Assembly (NCBI GenBank): GCA_023258975.1
Contig: JAHFRD010000001.1
Location: forward strand, 124,001-188,000
Direction: 5' to 3'
DNA length: 64,000 bases
Origin: Hydrogenophilales bacterium
GTDB taxonomy: Bacteria; Pseudomonadota; Gammaproteobacteria; Burkholderiales; Thiobacillaceae
Shown: positions 33,683-46,007 of the stretch, one piece after another
How positions within the stretch are numbered: the first letter of the stretch is position 1
Layout: every line of letters starts with the position of its first letter
The notes under the pieces: generated by a model
What the model was told of the DNA's origin: nothing
The model's input: the letters and a program-made list of their open reading frames with translations, nothing else
The model's database searches: none
Program-made: the position numbers and the translations under genes

Positions 33683-35845
33683 ATGACCGACCCGTCACCC
33701 ACCACACCCCCAGCGGATCGCGCCGCCCCATCCGTCGATGCCGTCCTTGATCGTCTGGTTTTTCTGGCGCGTTTCTTCGGCCGGGGGGTCGATGCGGCGC
33801 AGATCGTGGCGGGGGTGCCTCTGCCGGAGGGCCGGATTACCCGGCTGGAACTGGCCGAATGCGCCGGCCGCGCCGGGTTGAGCCTGACGCCCTGCAAAGC
33901 CGCCCCGTCTCAATTGCGCGCCTCCGCGCTGCCCGCCCTGGCCATGACCCCGGAGGGCGAGGCTCTGGTGATCCTGAGACGAGAGAGCGAGCGGCTGGAG
34001 TGCGCGCAGACCGGCATCGAGGGCTTGACCTGGCTGCCCCTGGACACGGTGGCGAAGGAATACACGGGTGACTGGTATTACGCGCGCCCGGTGTTCTATT
34101 TCGACGCGCGCAGCCTGCTCTATCAGAAGCAGCATCCACGCCGTTGGTTCTGGGATGTATTTCTGGAAAACCGCGCGATCTACGGTTGGGCGTTGCTGGC
34201 GACCGCGATGGTCAATCTGTTCGGCGCGGTAATCCCGTTCTTCACCATGGCGGTGTATGACCGCGTGGTGCCCAACAACGCGCTGGACAGCCTGTGGGTA
34301 CTCACCACGGCCGTGGTGGTGGTCACGTTCTTCGATCTCACCATCAAGATGCTGCGCAGTTATTTACTGGAGGCTGCCGGTCGCCGCGCGGACATCGCCA
34401 TGTCCGCGCACATCTTCGCGCACAGCCTGAAATTGCGCGCCGCCTCGCGGCCGGCTTCCGGCGGCGTGCTGGCCAACGTGGTGCGCGATTTCGAGTCGGT
34501 GCGCGAGTTTTTCACTTCCACCACACTCACCCTGCTTGGCGACATGCCGTTCATGTTGTTCTATATCGCGGTGATCGCGCTGGTGGGCGGCTGGCTGGCG
34601 CTGGTTCCGTTGGTGATGATTCCGGTGATATTGCTATCCGCCCTGCTGCTGCGCCGCCCCATAGGCAAGGTCTTGAACGAGAACATGAAGGAAACCGCGC
34701 AGCGCACGGCTCATCTGTTCGAAACCATGAACGGGCTGGATACGGTGAAGAGCCTGGGCGCGGATGCGTGGTCGCGGCGCAAATGGGAAATGCTGACCAT
34801 CAGGATTTCCGAAAATGCGGTGCGCATGCGTGAGTGGTCCACCTTCGGCACCAATCTTTCCGCCACCCTGACCGGGCTGACCACGGTGCTGCTGATCGTG
34901 TTCGGCGCCCTGATGATTGCCGACAGGCTGTTGACCATGGGCCAGCTGATCGCGGTTTCCATGCTGGCGGCCCGCGCGATGGCCCCGGCCGCGCAGCTCG
35001 CCGGCCTGATCATCCGCTACGAGCAGACCAAGCTGGCGTTGAGCGCACTGGACAAGATCATGGCCGCCCCCGTGGATGAACAGGCGGATAGCCTGCATAT
35101 CACCAATCTGCGCGGGCAGATCGAATTCCGCGATGTGCACTTCGCCTATCCCGACTCCCCTCCCCTGCTCAAGGGCCTGAACCTGAAGATCGCGCCGGGT
35201 GAAAAGGTGGGCTTTATCGGCCGCATCGGTTCGGGCAAAAGCACCTTGCTGCGCATGCTGGTCAATCTCTATGGGCCGGACCAGGGCACGGTACTGGCCG
35301 ATGGCCTGTCCGTGGGCCAGATCGAACCCTTGAGCCTGCGCCGCCGCATCGGCTATGTGCCGCAGGACGTGATCCTGTTCCACGGCGACATCCGGGAAAA
35401 TATTCTGCTCGGCACGACCGATGTCGCCGACGAGCAGCTGCTGGGCGCCATTCGTTTCGCCTGCCTGGAGGAAACGCTGGCGCAGTTGCCCAATGGGTTG
35501 GGCAGTCAGGTGGGAGAACGCGGTGAGCGGCTTTCCGGTGGCCAGCGCCAGGCGGTGTGCATCGCCCGCGCCGTGGCACACCAGCCCAACGTCCTGCTGC
35601 TCGATGAGCCCACCAGCATGATGGATCCGGCCACCGAACAGATGCTGATCCAGAACCTGCGCCGCCTGCAAAACGTGACCCTGCTGCTGGTGACCCACCG
35701 TACCGCCATGCTGCCGCTGGTGGATCGCCTGGTGGTGATGGATCAGGGCCGCGTGGTGCTGGACGGCCCGCGCGACGCGGTGCTCAAGCAATTGCAGAGC
35801 GGTTCGGGGCAGAACGTGAAAGCCGTCATGGAGCAAGCGACATGA
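33683..35845 (+). CDS. Type I secretion system permease/ATPase (LapB/HlyB-like)
   Basis: N-terminal C39-like domain, TM region, Walker A GRIGSGKSTLLRML, signature LSGGQRQAVCIARA. Confidence 0.93.
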   Translation: MTDPSPTTPPADRAAPSVDAVLDRLVFLARFFGRGVDAAQIVAGVPLPEGRITRLELAECAGRAGLSLTPCKAAPSQLRASALPALAMTPEGEALVILRRESERLECAQTGIEGLTWLPLDTVAKEYTGDWYYARPVFYFDARSLLYQKQHPRRWFWDVFLENRAIYGWALLATAMVNLFGAVIPFFTMAVYDRVVPNNALDSLWVLTTAVVVVTFFDLTIKMLRSYLLEAAGRRADIAMSAHIFAHSLKLRAASRPASGGVLANVVRDFESVREFFTSTTLTLLGDMPFMLFYIAVIALVGGWLALVPLVMIPVILLSALLLRRPIGKVLNENMKETAQRTAHLFETMNGLDTVKSLGADAWSRRKWEMLTIRISENAVRMREWSTFGTNLSATLTGLTTVLLIVFGALMIADRLLTMGQLIAVSMLAARAMAPAAQLAGLIIRYEQTKLALSALDKIMAAPVDEQADSLHITNLRGQIEFRDVHFAYPDSPPLLKGLNLKIAPGEKVGFIGRIGSGKSTLLRMLVNLYGPDQGTVLADGLSVGQIEPLSLRRRIGYVPQDVILFHGDIRENILLGTTDVADEQLLGAIRFACLEETLAQLPNGLGSQVGERGERLSGGQRQAVCIARAVAHQPNVLLLDEPTSMMDPATEQMLIQNLRRLQNVTLLLVTHRTAMLPLVDRLVVMDQGRVVLDGPRDAVLKQLQSGSGQNVKAVMEQAT

Positions 35846-37143
35846 GCCCGACCCCGGATATTCCTCCCGACCATGATCGCGGCCCGCGCCGCGCGGTGCT
35901 TGCCCTGGTGGGCAGCATCGCCCTGTTCCTCCTGATCGCGACCCTGTGGATGTCCTGGGCAAAGCTGGACATTGCCGTGCAGGGCAGCGGCAAGGTGATT
36001 CCCTCCAGCCGGGTGCAGGAAATACAGAGCATGGAAGGCGGCATCATCCAGGCCATCGCGGTGAAGGAGGGCCAGATGGTCAAGCGCGGCGATCTTCTGG
36101 CGCATCTGAAGAATCTCCAGTTCAACTCGGATCTGGGCGAGTCGCGCCACACCTGGTGGGGCATACAGGCGGCGCTGACGCGCCTGAACGCGGAAATCCA
36201 GGGGCGCGCTCCGGTTTTCTCGAAAGAGCTGATCGACTCGGCGCCGCAAAGAGTGGCCGAGCAGCAGGCATTGTGGCAATCGCGTGTGCAGGAACGGAGC
36301 AATGCCAAGGAGACCTTGAAGACGCAACTCACCCAGCGCGAGCAGGAATTGGCCGAAACCCGCTCGCGTATCGCGACGATGGGCGAACTGCTCATCGACA
36401 CGCGGGAAAGCCTGGCGATGGAAGAAAAGCTGATGCGGCAGGGCGCCGGCGCCCGCACCGATTACCTGACCGCCAAACAGCGTGTTTCCAGTCTGCAAGG
36501 CGATCTGGAAGCGGCGCGCGTTTCCGTGCAGCGCCTGCTGGCCGCCATACAGGAAGCCCATTCCCGCCTGGCGGAAGCCGATTCACGTTTCATCGCGGAA
36601 GCCAGCCGCGAGCGCAGTGAACTGGAATTGAAAGCGGCCACCACCTCGCAACAGATCACCGCGCAGGCCGACCGGGTCAGCCGCCGCGAACTGCGCGCCC
36701 CCGTGGACGGCATCGTCAACCGGGTGTTGCTCAATACCGTGGGTGGCGTGGCGCAAGCCGGGCAAACCCTGATGGAACTGGTGCCCGCGCGGGACAACCT
36801 GCAAATCAGCGTGCGCGTGAAGCCCTCCGACATCGCCTTCATCCACCCCGGACAGGTGGCCAGGCTGCGCATCAGCGCCTATGACTCGTCGATTTTCGGC
36901 ACGCTCGAAGGCAGGGTGAAGCGCGTGGGCGCCGACGCCTTGCTCGACAAGGAGCGCCAGGAGTCGTACTTCGAAGTCATTCTGGAAGCGGATCGCAACT
37001 ATCTGGGTGAGGCCGCCGAGCGCCTCACCATTTCCCCCGGCATGGCCGCCGACGCCAGTATCCTCACCGGCAAACGCACCCTGATGGAATATCTGTTGAA
37101 GCCGGTCATCAAGACCCTGGACAAGTCGTTGAGGGAGCGGTGA
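35842..37143 (+). CDS. HlyD-family type I secretion membrane fusion protein
   Basis: GSGKVIPSSRVQEIQSMEGGIIQAIAVKEGQMVKRGDLLAHL; ATGA overlap with the ABC gene. Confidence 0.93.
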   Translation: MSPTPDIPPDHDRGPRRAVLALVGSIALFLLIATLWMSWAKLDIAVQGSGKVIPSSRVQEIQSMEGGIIQAIAVKEGQMVKRGDLLAHLKNLQFNSDLGESRHTWWGIQAALTRLNAEIQGRAPVFSKELIDSAPQRVAEQQALWQSRVQERSNAKETLKTQLTQREQELAETRSRIATMGELLIDTRESLAMEEKLMRQGAGARTDYLTAKQRVSSLQGDLEAARVSVQRLLAAIQEAHSRLAEADSRFIAEASRERSELELKAATTSQQITAQADRVSRRELRAPVDGIVNRVLLNTVGGVAQAGQTLMELVPARDNLQISVRVKPSDIAFIHPGQVARLRISAYDSSIFGTLEGRVKRVGADALLDKERQESYFEVILEADRNYLGEAAERLTISPGMAADASILTGKRTLMEYLLKPVIKTLDKSLRER

Positions 37144-38609
37144 TGCCTGCTCATTATTTCGCTGACAACCGCCTCTCCGCAGGCTGGACAAAGCGCGGCG
37201 CGCCCAGCCTGCCCACCCTCGCCCTCCTCGCCCTCCTCGCCCTCCTCGCCTGCGCCCCCGCGCTGGCCGCGCCGCTGCCCGCCGTGGTCGACCAGGTGTT
37301 GCAAAGGCATCCGGATATCCGTTCCTCGCAGGCGCTGCTGGATACCACGGAGGCGCAGATCCGCCAGACCCGATCGGATTTCTACCCAACCTTCGGCCTG
37401 AACTACCGGCAGTCCGACGCGCGTGACTCGCAAAGCGGTATTGGCATCGACCGGAATACGCAACGCAGCAACGCCGTGTTGCGCTGGAACCTGTTCAACG
37501 GCCTCACCGACAGCAATCGGCTGCGTTCCGCCGGTTTCAACCGCGATGCCGCGGTCGCCGACCTCGACGATGCGCATGAACGCATCGCTCTGGAAGTCAC
37601 CGAGGCCTATGCCGAACTGGTGCGCCTGCGCCAGCGCATGGAACTGTCCGACGCGCTGATCCAGGAAATCGAATCCCTGCGCGAATCGGTGAAGAAGCGT
37701 GTCGAAGCCGGCCGGGTATCGCCCGCCGACCTCGACCAGATCCAGTCCGACCTGATCCGCATCCGCTACCAGCAAAGCCAGTTGCGCGGGCAACTCGGCG
37801 GCAGCGAATACCGTTTCCGGCAACTCACCGGGCAACCCGCCGCGAACCTCTCCTCACCCTGGCTGGAAGCGCCGGAAAACGCGCGCGGCCTGGCGCAGTT
37901 GCAGGAGCTCCTGGAAAGCGAAAACCCCCGCCTGCGCGCCGGCTTGCAACGGGTGGCGGCGCGTGACGCGGAAGTTTCCGCCGCGCGTGGCCTCTACTGG
38001 CCCAGTCTCGATCTGGAGCTGAACCGGCGCCTTTACGCAAACATTTCGCCGGCCGCCGTCAGCGACACGGAACGTTCCTCGCAGATTTCCCTGAACCTGG
38101 AAATTCCCCTGGGAGGCAAGAACTTCGCGCGCGTGGATGAAACCGTGGAGCGCCGAAAAGCGGCTCAGGCCGCGCTCGACTCCCTGCAAATCAAGCTCTC
38201 CAGCGACCTTGGCGCGCTCCATCAGGAACTGGCCCAGGCGCGCTCGATCCAGCCTGAGTTGATCGAAAGGGTGGAAACCACCAGCCGCGTCTACCACGCC
38301 TATCGCCTGCAATTCGATGCCGGGAAACGTTCCCTGCTCGATGTCGCCACCACCCAGAACGAGCGCTTCTCGGCCCTCGGCGACGTGATCGACAACCGCA
38401 ACCTGCAACTGGTCGATCAGGCGCGCCTGCTCGGCATGGTCGGCAAACTGCGGCAGGCCCTCGCCAACGGGTACCGCGACAGCCCCCTGGCAGCGCCGAA
38501 AAGCGAGCACATGGTGGAGGCCGGGCCGAGCCATCCCATTGCGGAAGCGGCGCCATTCAGGACGAATCAGACAGCTACGGCGCGCGCACCCCGGCAGGTT
38601 CGCCAGTAG
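37140..38609 (+). CDS. TolC-family type I secretion outer membrane protein
   Basis: OEP repeats, LLDVATTQNERFSALGDVIDNRNLQLVDQARLL; overlaps the HlyD gene. Confidence 0.9.
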   Translation: MMPAHYFADNRLSAGWTKRGAPSLPTLALLALLALLACAPALAAPLPAVVDQVLQRHPDIRSSQALLDTTEAQIRQTRSDFYPTFGLNYRQSDARDSQSGIGIDRNTQRSNAVLRWNLFNGLTDSNRLRSAGFNRDAAVADLDDAHERIALEVTEAYAELVRLRQRMELSDALIQEIESLRESVKKRVEAGRVSPADLDQIQSDLIRIRYQQSQLRGQLGGSEYRFRQLTGQPAANLSSPWLEAPENARGLAQLQELLESENPRLRAGLQRVAARDAEVSAARGLYWPSLDLELNRRLYANISPAAVSDTERSSQISLNLEIPLGGKNFARVDETVERRKAAQAALDSLQIKLSSDLGALHQELAQARSIQPELIERVETTSRVYHAYRLQFDAGKRSLLDVATTQNERFSALGDVIDNRNLQLVDQARLLGMVGKLRQALANGYRDSPLAAPKSEHMVEAGPSHPIAEAAPFRTNQTATARAPRQVRQ

Positions 38610-38640
38610 CTCCCGGCCCGGACTCGCGGTGTGCGTGAAA

Positions 38641-38668
38641 ACGGCCCGCGCGTTGCCGGGCGGGCCGT
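38641..38668. terminator. Putative intrinsic terminator between convergent TolC and phaC genes
   Basis: acggcccgc-n10-gcgggccgt hairpin, followed on the minus strand by TTTTC. Confidence 0.55.
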
Positions 38669-38687
38669 GCCTGGTTTGTCGTGAAAT

Positions 38688-39752
38688 TCAGTCGCGTTCG
38701 TCGAGCCACTTGCCGATGGCGGGTGGCACGGTCTTCTGGGCCTTGCCGCTGACGTAGATGCCGATGTGGCCACCGGGGAAGGAAAGTTCCGTGTAGTCCT
38801 TGGTGCCGAGCCTGCCGCGCATGGCGCGGGAAGCGTCGGGCGGAACCAGATGGTCCTGTTCGGCGAAGACGTTGAGCACCGGCATGGTGACGCCTTTCAG
38901 GCTGACCGGTTCGCCGATTTCCAGGCCGCCGTTGAGCAGCTTGTTCTCCTGGTAGAAATCCTTGATGAACTGGCGGAAGGCTTCGCCGGCCTGGTCGGGG
39001 CTGTCGAAAATCCACTTTTCCATGCGCAGAAAGTTCTTCAGGGCTTCCGGGTCGTCGAGGGTATCGAGCAGTCCCAGGTACTTCTGTCCCATCAACTGGT
39101 AGGGCTTCAGGTTGAGAAAGGTCCAGTTCAACATTTCGCCGGGAACGTTGCCGAGGGTGTCCACCACCAGATCGATGTCGATCTGCTGTACCCAGTGCGA
39201 CAGCATGTTGTCCGGGGTCTGGAAGTCGACCGGGGTGACCATGGTGACGAGGTTCTTGACCTTGTCCGGGTGCAACGCCGAGTAGCACAGCGAGAAGGTG
39301 CCGCCCTGGCAGATGCCGAGGATGTTGATCTTGTCGATGCGGTGGCGCTCACAGATCACATCGACACAGCGGTCGAGGTAACCGTTGATGTAGTCGTCGA
39401 GGGTGAGGTAACGGTCGGCGCGATCCGGGTAGCCCCAGTCCACCAGATAGACGTCCTGGCCGGCGTCCATCAACGCCTTCACGGTGGAGCGGTTTTCCTG
39501 GATGTCGGTCATGTAGGGCCGGTTCACCAGCGCGTAGACGATGAGCAGCGGCGTCTTGCTCTGCACCTTGTCTGCGGATGGGTTGAAGCGGAACAGGGTG
39601 AGCTTGTCTTCCTGGTACACCACGGTCTTGGGGGTGACGCCAGTGGAAATCTCGCCGACTTCCATGAGGTTCCGCACGCCGTGCGAGAGCTTCTGGCTGT
39701 AGGCCATGAGTTCCTGCATGACGGCGTCGGGGCGCATGTCGAAAGGCATCAT
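38688..39752 (-). CDS. phaC: Class III poly(3-hydroxyalkanoate) synthase subunit PhaC
   Basis: 354 aa, lipase-like box GICQGGTFSLCYSALHPDKVKNLVTMVTPVDF, VYALVNRPYMTDIQ. Confidence 0.93.
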   Translation of the reverse strand: MMPFDMRPDAVMQELMAYSQKLSHGVRNLMEVGEISTGVTPKTVVYQEDKLTLFRFNPSADKVQSKTPLLIVYALVNRPYMTDIQENRSTVKALMDAGQDVYLVDWGYPDRADRYLTLDDYINGYLDRCVDVICERHRIDKINILGICQGGTFSLCYSALHPDKVKNLVTMVTPVDFQTPDNMLSHWVQQIDIDLVVDTLGNVPGEMLNWTFLNLKPYQLMGQKYLGLLDTLDDPEALKNFLRMEKWIFDSPDQAGEAFRQFIKDFYQENKLLNGGLEIGEPVSLKGVTMPVLNVFAEQDHLVPPDASRAMRGRLGTKDYTELSFPGGHIGIYVSGKAQKTVPPAIGKWLDERD

Positions 39753-40831
39753 TTGGCATCTCCTGCTTTCTTGCTGCGGGGGGTGGCGGCGCGCTTGGCG
39801 GAGACCACGGGCGCGGCTTCCGGCGCCGATTCAGCGGTGATGGAAGCCTTGCGCATCGCCTCCAACTGTTTGTGGATTTCCTTGATTTCCTTGTGCAGGC
39901 GCAGATTGTCGCGACGCAATTCCTGTTGCCGACACTGGAGCGTGCTGATCTCCGCATGGGTCGGCATGTGCATGGCTTCCAGGTTCTGGTCGACCATGCG
40001 CGCCATCTGCTGCTTGAGCCCCAGCAAGCTGTTGACCAGATGGCCGTAGAGCTTCTGGTATTCCTCGGTCATGACGAACTCGGCGTAAGCCGCTTCGCTC
40101 ATTTCCACCCACTGGTCATACAGCTCGCGCAGGCTGGAAATCGGCTTGTTCTCCGTGGCGCGAGCCTGCAACGCGGCCTGGAACTTGCGGGCGGTCTCGG
40201 CGCCGAGCTTGCCGAAGGCCATGTGATAGGCCTGGGTGGCGGTGGCGTAGTCGATCTGGCGCTGCGCCAGGGTCTGGAACTGCTCCTGCGATTCGCGGTT
40301 GTACCCCACCGCCGGAATGGACAGGAAACGGTTCATCTGGTCGCGCACGGCACCCGTGCCTTCATGATGGTAGGCCTGGGTGAAGTCGCCGGGCATGGGC
40401 ACGATGTTGGCGGCCAGCCGCTGCCAGGTGTCCATCGGCAGATCCCAGAAGGTGTTGAAGCCCTTGCCCGGATTGTTGGCGCCGAACAGATTGGGGGTCG
40501 GGCTGGTCCACATTTTCTGCATGTTTTCCAGCCAGCCGTTCACGGCCTCCATGCCGACTTCCTTGCCGCCGCCACCGACACCGCTCATCAGCTGCTCGGC
40601 CAGGGTGAAGTAACCACGGCTGGCATCCATCACGCGATCGAACACATCGCGTCCGGACGGAGGTGTCATCGGAGACACCGCCTGCCACCATTGGTTGATG
40701 CCATCGGCCCAGGGATTCTTAGGCGCTTCTGGCGCCTTCATGCCGCGCTGGGCCAGATCGCCCCAGGCTTTCCAATAGCCCTGCTGCGACTCCATCCAGT
40801 CATTCATCCAGGTCTTGCTGATATCCGCCAC
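39749..40831 (-). CDS. phaE: Class III PHA synthase subunit PhaE
   Basis: DISKTWMNDWMESQQGYWKAWGDLAQRG...; immediately upstream of phaC with ATGA overlap; GTG start inferred. Confidence 0.88.
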   Translation of the reverse strand: MADISKTWMNDWMESQQGYWKAWGDLAQRGMKAPEAPKNPWADGINQWWQAVSPMTPPSGRDVFDRVMDASRGYFTLAEQLMSGVGGGGKEVGMEAVNGWLENMQKMWTSPTPNLFGANNPGKGFNTFWDLPMDTWQRLAANIVPMPGDFTQAYHHEGTGAVRDQMNRFLSIPAVGYNRESQEQFQTLAQRQIDYATATQAYHMAFGKLGAETARKFQAALQARATENKPISSLRELYDQWVEMSEAAYAEFVMTEEYQKLYGHLVNSLLGLKQQMARMVDQNLEAMHMPTHAEISTLQCRQQELRRDNLRLHKEIKEIHKQLEAMRKASITAESAPEAAPVVSAKRAATPRSKKAGDAK

Positions 40832-40900
40832 GGTCTTTCTCCTTCGGGAAACACTCCATTTCGGCGGATTTTGTGCATTGCACAAAAAGCTGTCAAGAAC

Positions 40901-41446
40901 CTATTTAATTATTTCGATATGCAGTTCGCCCGGGCGCAAGCCGTTGAGCGCATGGTGGCCTATCGCGGCGCGAATCAGGCGCAGGGTGGGAAATCCGGCC
41001 TTGGCGGTCATGCGGCGAACCTGCCGGTTCTTGCCCTCGGTAAGGATGATTTCGATCCAGGTGGTGGCAATGGCCTTGCGATATCGCACCGGCGGAACGC
41101 GCTGCCACAGATTGTCCGGTTCGTCGATCACTCGTGCCCTGGCCGGGCGGGTGATGAAGTCGCCCAGGTTCATCGCCCGACGCAAAGGGTTCAGGTCGGC
41201 CTCGGTCGGCGCGCCCTCGACTTGCGCCCAATAGGTCTTGGGCTGCTTGTGGCGTGGGTCGGCGAGCCGATGCTGTAGCGCACCATCGTCGGTTAGAATC
41301 AGCAGGCCTTCGCTATCCCTGTCCAGCCGCCCGGCCGCATAGACGCCGGGAATGTCGATGAAGTCCTTCAAGCCGGGGTGCCCATCTTCCGGGGTGAACT
41401 GGCTGAGAACGCCATAGGGCTTGTTGAACAGGACGAGGCGGGCCAT
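40901..41446 (-). CDS. rluE: RluE/RsuA-family pseudouridine synthase
   Basis: MARLVLFNKPYGVLSQFTPEDGHPGLKDFIDIPGVYAAGRLDRDSEGLLILTDDG. Confidence 0.92.
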   Translation of the reverse strand: MARLVLFNKPYGVLSQFTPEDGHPGLKDFIDIPGVYAAGRLDRDSEGLLILTDDGALQHRLADPRHKQPKTYWAQVEGAPTEADLNPLRRAMNLGDFITRPARARVIDEPDNLWQRVPPVRYRKAIATTWIEIILTEGKNRQVRRMTAKAGFPTLRLIRAAIGHHALNGLRPGELHIEIIK

Positions 41447-41475
41447 CAGTTTCGTAATTTCAATCAGGAGTTATC

Positions 41476-42697
<1,222 letters not shown>

Positions 42698-42717
<20 letters not shown>

Positions 42718-42913
42718 CCGCCGACGGGGGGGGCTTGCCCACCCCCAGATGATGCAGCAACTCGATGAGTTCATCGGCGATGGGGCCGAGCTCTTCTTTC
42801 TGCCTTTCCAGCCCCGCCAGCAGGGTAGCCACTTCACCATGCTGGCTCACATCAGAGAAGGTTATCCGACCTGAGTTGCCATCTCTTGGAGGAGGTATAT
42901 CTGGGATTTTCAT
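42698..42913 (-). CDS. Hypothetical 71-aa protein, 3' end overlaps icd
   Basis: [59 protein letters not shown]...; protein-like composition but no family recognised. Confidence 0.4.
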
Positions 42914-43007
42914 CCTGACCGCTCCCGCGCTAACGCCATGTCTGACGTATAGCACAGGGGGCCAAAGGTGGCGGGCGCTAAAAACTTGCCCGCCCAAAGA
43001 AACCCGC

Positions 43008-43211
43008 TCAGAGCGGATTGATGTTCGAGGCCTGTTTGCCCTTCGGGCCTTCGGTGACATCGAAGGAAACCTTCTGGCCTTCCTTCAGGCTTTTGAAGCC
43101 GCTGCCCGCAATTGCGGAAAAGTGGGCAAACAGATCATCGCCACCACCATCGGGGGTAATGAAGCCGAAGCCTTTCGAGTCGTTGAACCATTTAACAATA
43201 CCAGTGGCCAT
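43008..43211 (-). CDS. Cold-shock protein, CspA family
   Basis: [34 protein letters not shown]. Confidence 0.97.
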   Translation of the reverse strand: MATGIVKWFNDSKGFGFITPDGGGDDLFAHFSAIAGSGFKSLKEGQKVSFDVTEGPKGKQASNINPL

Positions 43212-43399
43212 GAAACCGCTCCTAAATCAAAAAACGAATTAACTCGTCTGGATCAGCCAAACCATTATGACTTGATACAAACGGCAGGGTTTTTACCTGT
43301 TACACGCGCTTTGCGTCAATCCCTTTGCAAGAAAACAGCGGCTTGAAAAAAAACATTCCGGCGCCACAATCTCCTCGTTGCAATTTCCCCTACCCACCG

Positions 43400-43711
43400 A
43401 TGGCTGTCCGGCCTAACGAAGAGGGCGAGTTGGCGGTTGACCACGCCGTCGCCCCCCCGCCCCCTCTATATAAGGTATTGCTTCTGAACGACGATTTCAC
43501 CCCTATGGAATTCGTCGTAAAAGTGCTGGAAGGCATTTTTTTTCTGAGCCGTGAACAAGCTACCCTGGTCATGCTCAAAGTGCATAATGAAGGCGTCGGA
43601 GTGGCGGGTGTTTACCCTCGGGACGTGGCGGAATCCAAGGTGCAACAGGTGACGGAATACGCCCAGAGCCGGCAACACCCCCTGCAATGCGTCATGGAGG
43701 AAGATCAATGA
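43400..43711 (+). CDS. clpS: ATP-dependent Clp protease adaptor ClpS
   Basis: [61 protein letters not shown]. Confidence 0.97.
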   Translation: MAVRPNEEGELAVDHAVAPPPPLYKVLLLNDDFTPMEFVVKVLEGIFFLSREQATLVMLKVHNEGVGVAGVYPRDVAESKVQQVTEYAQSRQHPLQCVMEEDQ

Positions 43712-45972
43712 TCGCCCAGGAATTGGAAGTCAGTTTGCATATGGCCTTCATGGAGGCACGCCAGAAGCGGCATGAATTCATCACGGTCGAGCATCTGCTG
43801 TTGGCCATGCTGGACAACCCGTCCGCCGCCGAGGTGTTGCGTGCCTGTGCCGCGAATATGGACGACCTGCGCAAGAAGTTGGCGGATTTCGTCGAACGCC
43901 ACACTCCGCGAGTGCCGGGAGAGGCCGATGTCGACACCCAGCCGACCCTGGGTTTCCAGCGCGTGATTCAGCGCGCCATCCTGCATGTGCAGTCTTCCGG
44001 CAAGAAGGAAGTAACCGGCGCCAATGTGCTGGTGGCGATTTTCGGTGAGAAGGATTCACATGCGCTGCACTTCCTCACCCAGCAGGGGCTCACCCGTCTG
44101 GATGTGGTGAACTTCATTTCCCACGGCATCGCCAAAACCCCGCAGGAAACCGCTCCGAGCGGACGCACCGAAGCAACTGGAGAGCAGCAGGAAAGCGAAC
44201 CCGGCGCGACCTCTCCGCTCGATTCCTTCACCGTCAATCTCAACACCCAGGCCCAGGCCGGCAAGATCGACCCGCTGATCGGGCGTGACATGGAAGTCGA
44301 ACGGGTGATTCAAACCCTGTGCCGGCGACGCAAGAACAACCCTCTGCTGGTGGGCGAGGCGGGGGTCGGCAAGACTGCCATCGCGGAAGGACTGGCGCGA
44401 CGCATCGTCGAGGGCAGCGTGCCGGACATCCTGCGCGAGGCAACGGTATTCGCCCTGGACATGGGTGCCCTGCTGGCCGGCACCAAGTATCGCGGCGACT
44501 TCGAACAGCGTCTCAAGGCGGTGATCAAACAACTCACCAACACGCCTCATTCCATCCTCTTCATCGACGAGATTCATACCGTCATCGGTGCCGGCGCCGC
44601 CTCGGGCGGCACCCTGGACGCTTCCAACCTGTTGAAACCGCCGCTCTCCGCCGGGCAACTGCGCTGCATCGGCGCCACCACTTACAACGAATTTCGCGGC
44701 GTATTCGAGAAAGACCACGCGCTATCGCGGCGCTTCCAGAAGATCGACGTGAAAGAACCCAGCGTGGAGGAGACCGTGGCCATCCTGCGTGGTCTGAAAT
44801 CGCGTTTCGAGGCGCATCACGGAGTCAAATACACGTTGGGCGCGCTATCCACCGCCGCCGAGTTGTCCGCGCGTTACATCAATGATCGCCATCTTCCGGA
44901 CAAGGCCATCGACGTGATCGACGAGGCCGGCGCGGCGCAGCGCATCCAGCCCAAGTCGAAGCAGAAGAAGGTCATCACCCCCAGGGAAATCGAGGACATC
45001 GTCGCCAAGATCGCGCGCGTCCCGGCCAAGACCGTGGCCAACGACGAACGCAATGCTCTGAAGAACCTGGATCGCGACCTGAAAGCCGTGGTATTCGGCC
45101 AGGACAAGGCCATTGAGGCGCTGGCATCCGCCATCAAAATGACCCGCTCAGGCCTGGGCGATCCGCAAAAACCAATCGGCTCCTTCCTGTTTTCCGGCCC
45201 CACCGGGGTGGGCAAGACCGAGGTGGCGCGGCAACTGGCCTATGTGCTGGGCGTGGAACTGATCCGCTTCGACATGTCCGAATACATGGAACGCCACGCC
45301 GTCTCGCGCCTGATCGGCGCGCCACCCGGCTATGTCGGCTTCGAGCAGGGCGGCCTGCTCACCGAGGCCATCACCAAAACCCCCTATGCCGTGCTGCTGC
45401 TGGATGAAATCGAGAAGGCGCACACCGACATCTTCAACGTCTTGCTGCAAGTGATGGACCACGGCACGCTGACCGACAACAACGGCCGCAAGGCGGATTT
45501 CCGCAACGTGGTGATCATCATGACCACCAACGCGGGCGCCGAGGCCATGAACAAGACCGGCATCGGCTTCACCCTGCCCAGCAGGAAGGGCGACGAGATG
45601 GCCGACATCAAGCGCCTGTTCACTCCGGAATTCCGCAACCGCCTGGACGCGACCATTTCCTTCGCGGCGCTGGATGAAGACGTCATCATGCGGGTGGTGG
45701 ACAAGTTCCTCATGCAACTGGAAGAACAACTGCACGCCAAGAAAGTGGAGGCGCACTTCTCCGAAGCCCTGCGCAAGTGGCTGGCGAAGAAAGGTTTCGA
45801 CCCGCTCATGGGCGCGCGCCCCATGGCCCGGCTGATCCAGGACACCTTGCGCAAGGCGTTGGCCGACGAACTCCTGTTCGGGCGCTTGAACAACGGCGGC
45901 GAGGTGAGTCTGGATGTGGACGAATCGGACGCGGTTCAGTTGCGGTTCGAGGACGCGCTGGAACCCGCCTGA
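43708..45972 (+). CDS. clpA: ATP-dependent Clp protease ATP-binding subunit ClpA
   Basis: [37 protein letters not shown]... two AAA+ modules ([30 protein letters not shown]). Confidence 0.98.
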   Translation: MIAQELEVSLHMAFMEARQKRHEFITVEHLLLAMLDNPSAAEVLRACAANMDDLRKKLADFVERHTPRVPGEADVDTQPTLGFQRVIQRAILHVQSSGKKEVTGANVLVAIFGEKDSHALHFLTQQGLTRLDVVNFISHGIAKTPQETAPSGRTEATGEQQESEPGATSPLDSFTVNLNTQAQAGKIDPLIGRDMEVERVIQTLCRRRKNNPLLVGEAGVGKTAIAEGLARRIVEGSVPDILREATVFALDMGALLAGTKYRGDFEQRLKAVIKQLTNTPHSILFIDEIHTVIGAGAASGGTLDASNLLKPPLSAGQLRCIGATTYNEFRGVFEKDHALSRRFQKIDVKEPSVEETVAILRGLKSRFEAHHGVKYTLGALSTAAELSARYINDRHLPDKAIDVIDEAGAAQRIQPKSKQKKVITPREIEDIVAKIARVPAKTVANDERNALKNLDRDLKAVVFGQDKAIEALASAIKMTRSGLGDPQKPIGSFLFSGPTGVGKTEVARQLAYVLGVELIRFDMSEYMERHAVSRLIGAPPGYVGFEQGGLLTEAITKTPYAVLLLDEIEKAHTDIFNVLLQVMDHGTLTDNNGRKADFRNVVIIMTTNAGAEAMNKTGIGFTLPSRKGDEMADIKRLFTPEFRNRLDATISFAALDEDVIMRVVDKFLMQLEEQLHAKKVEAHFSEALRKWLAKKGFDPLMGARPMARLIQDTLRKALADELLFGRLNNGGEVSLDVDESDAVQLRFEDALEPA

Positions 45973-46007
45973 GCGATTGGCCGGGTTGATACCCGGCCAG
46001 GAAACAG

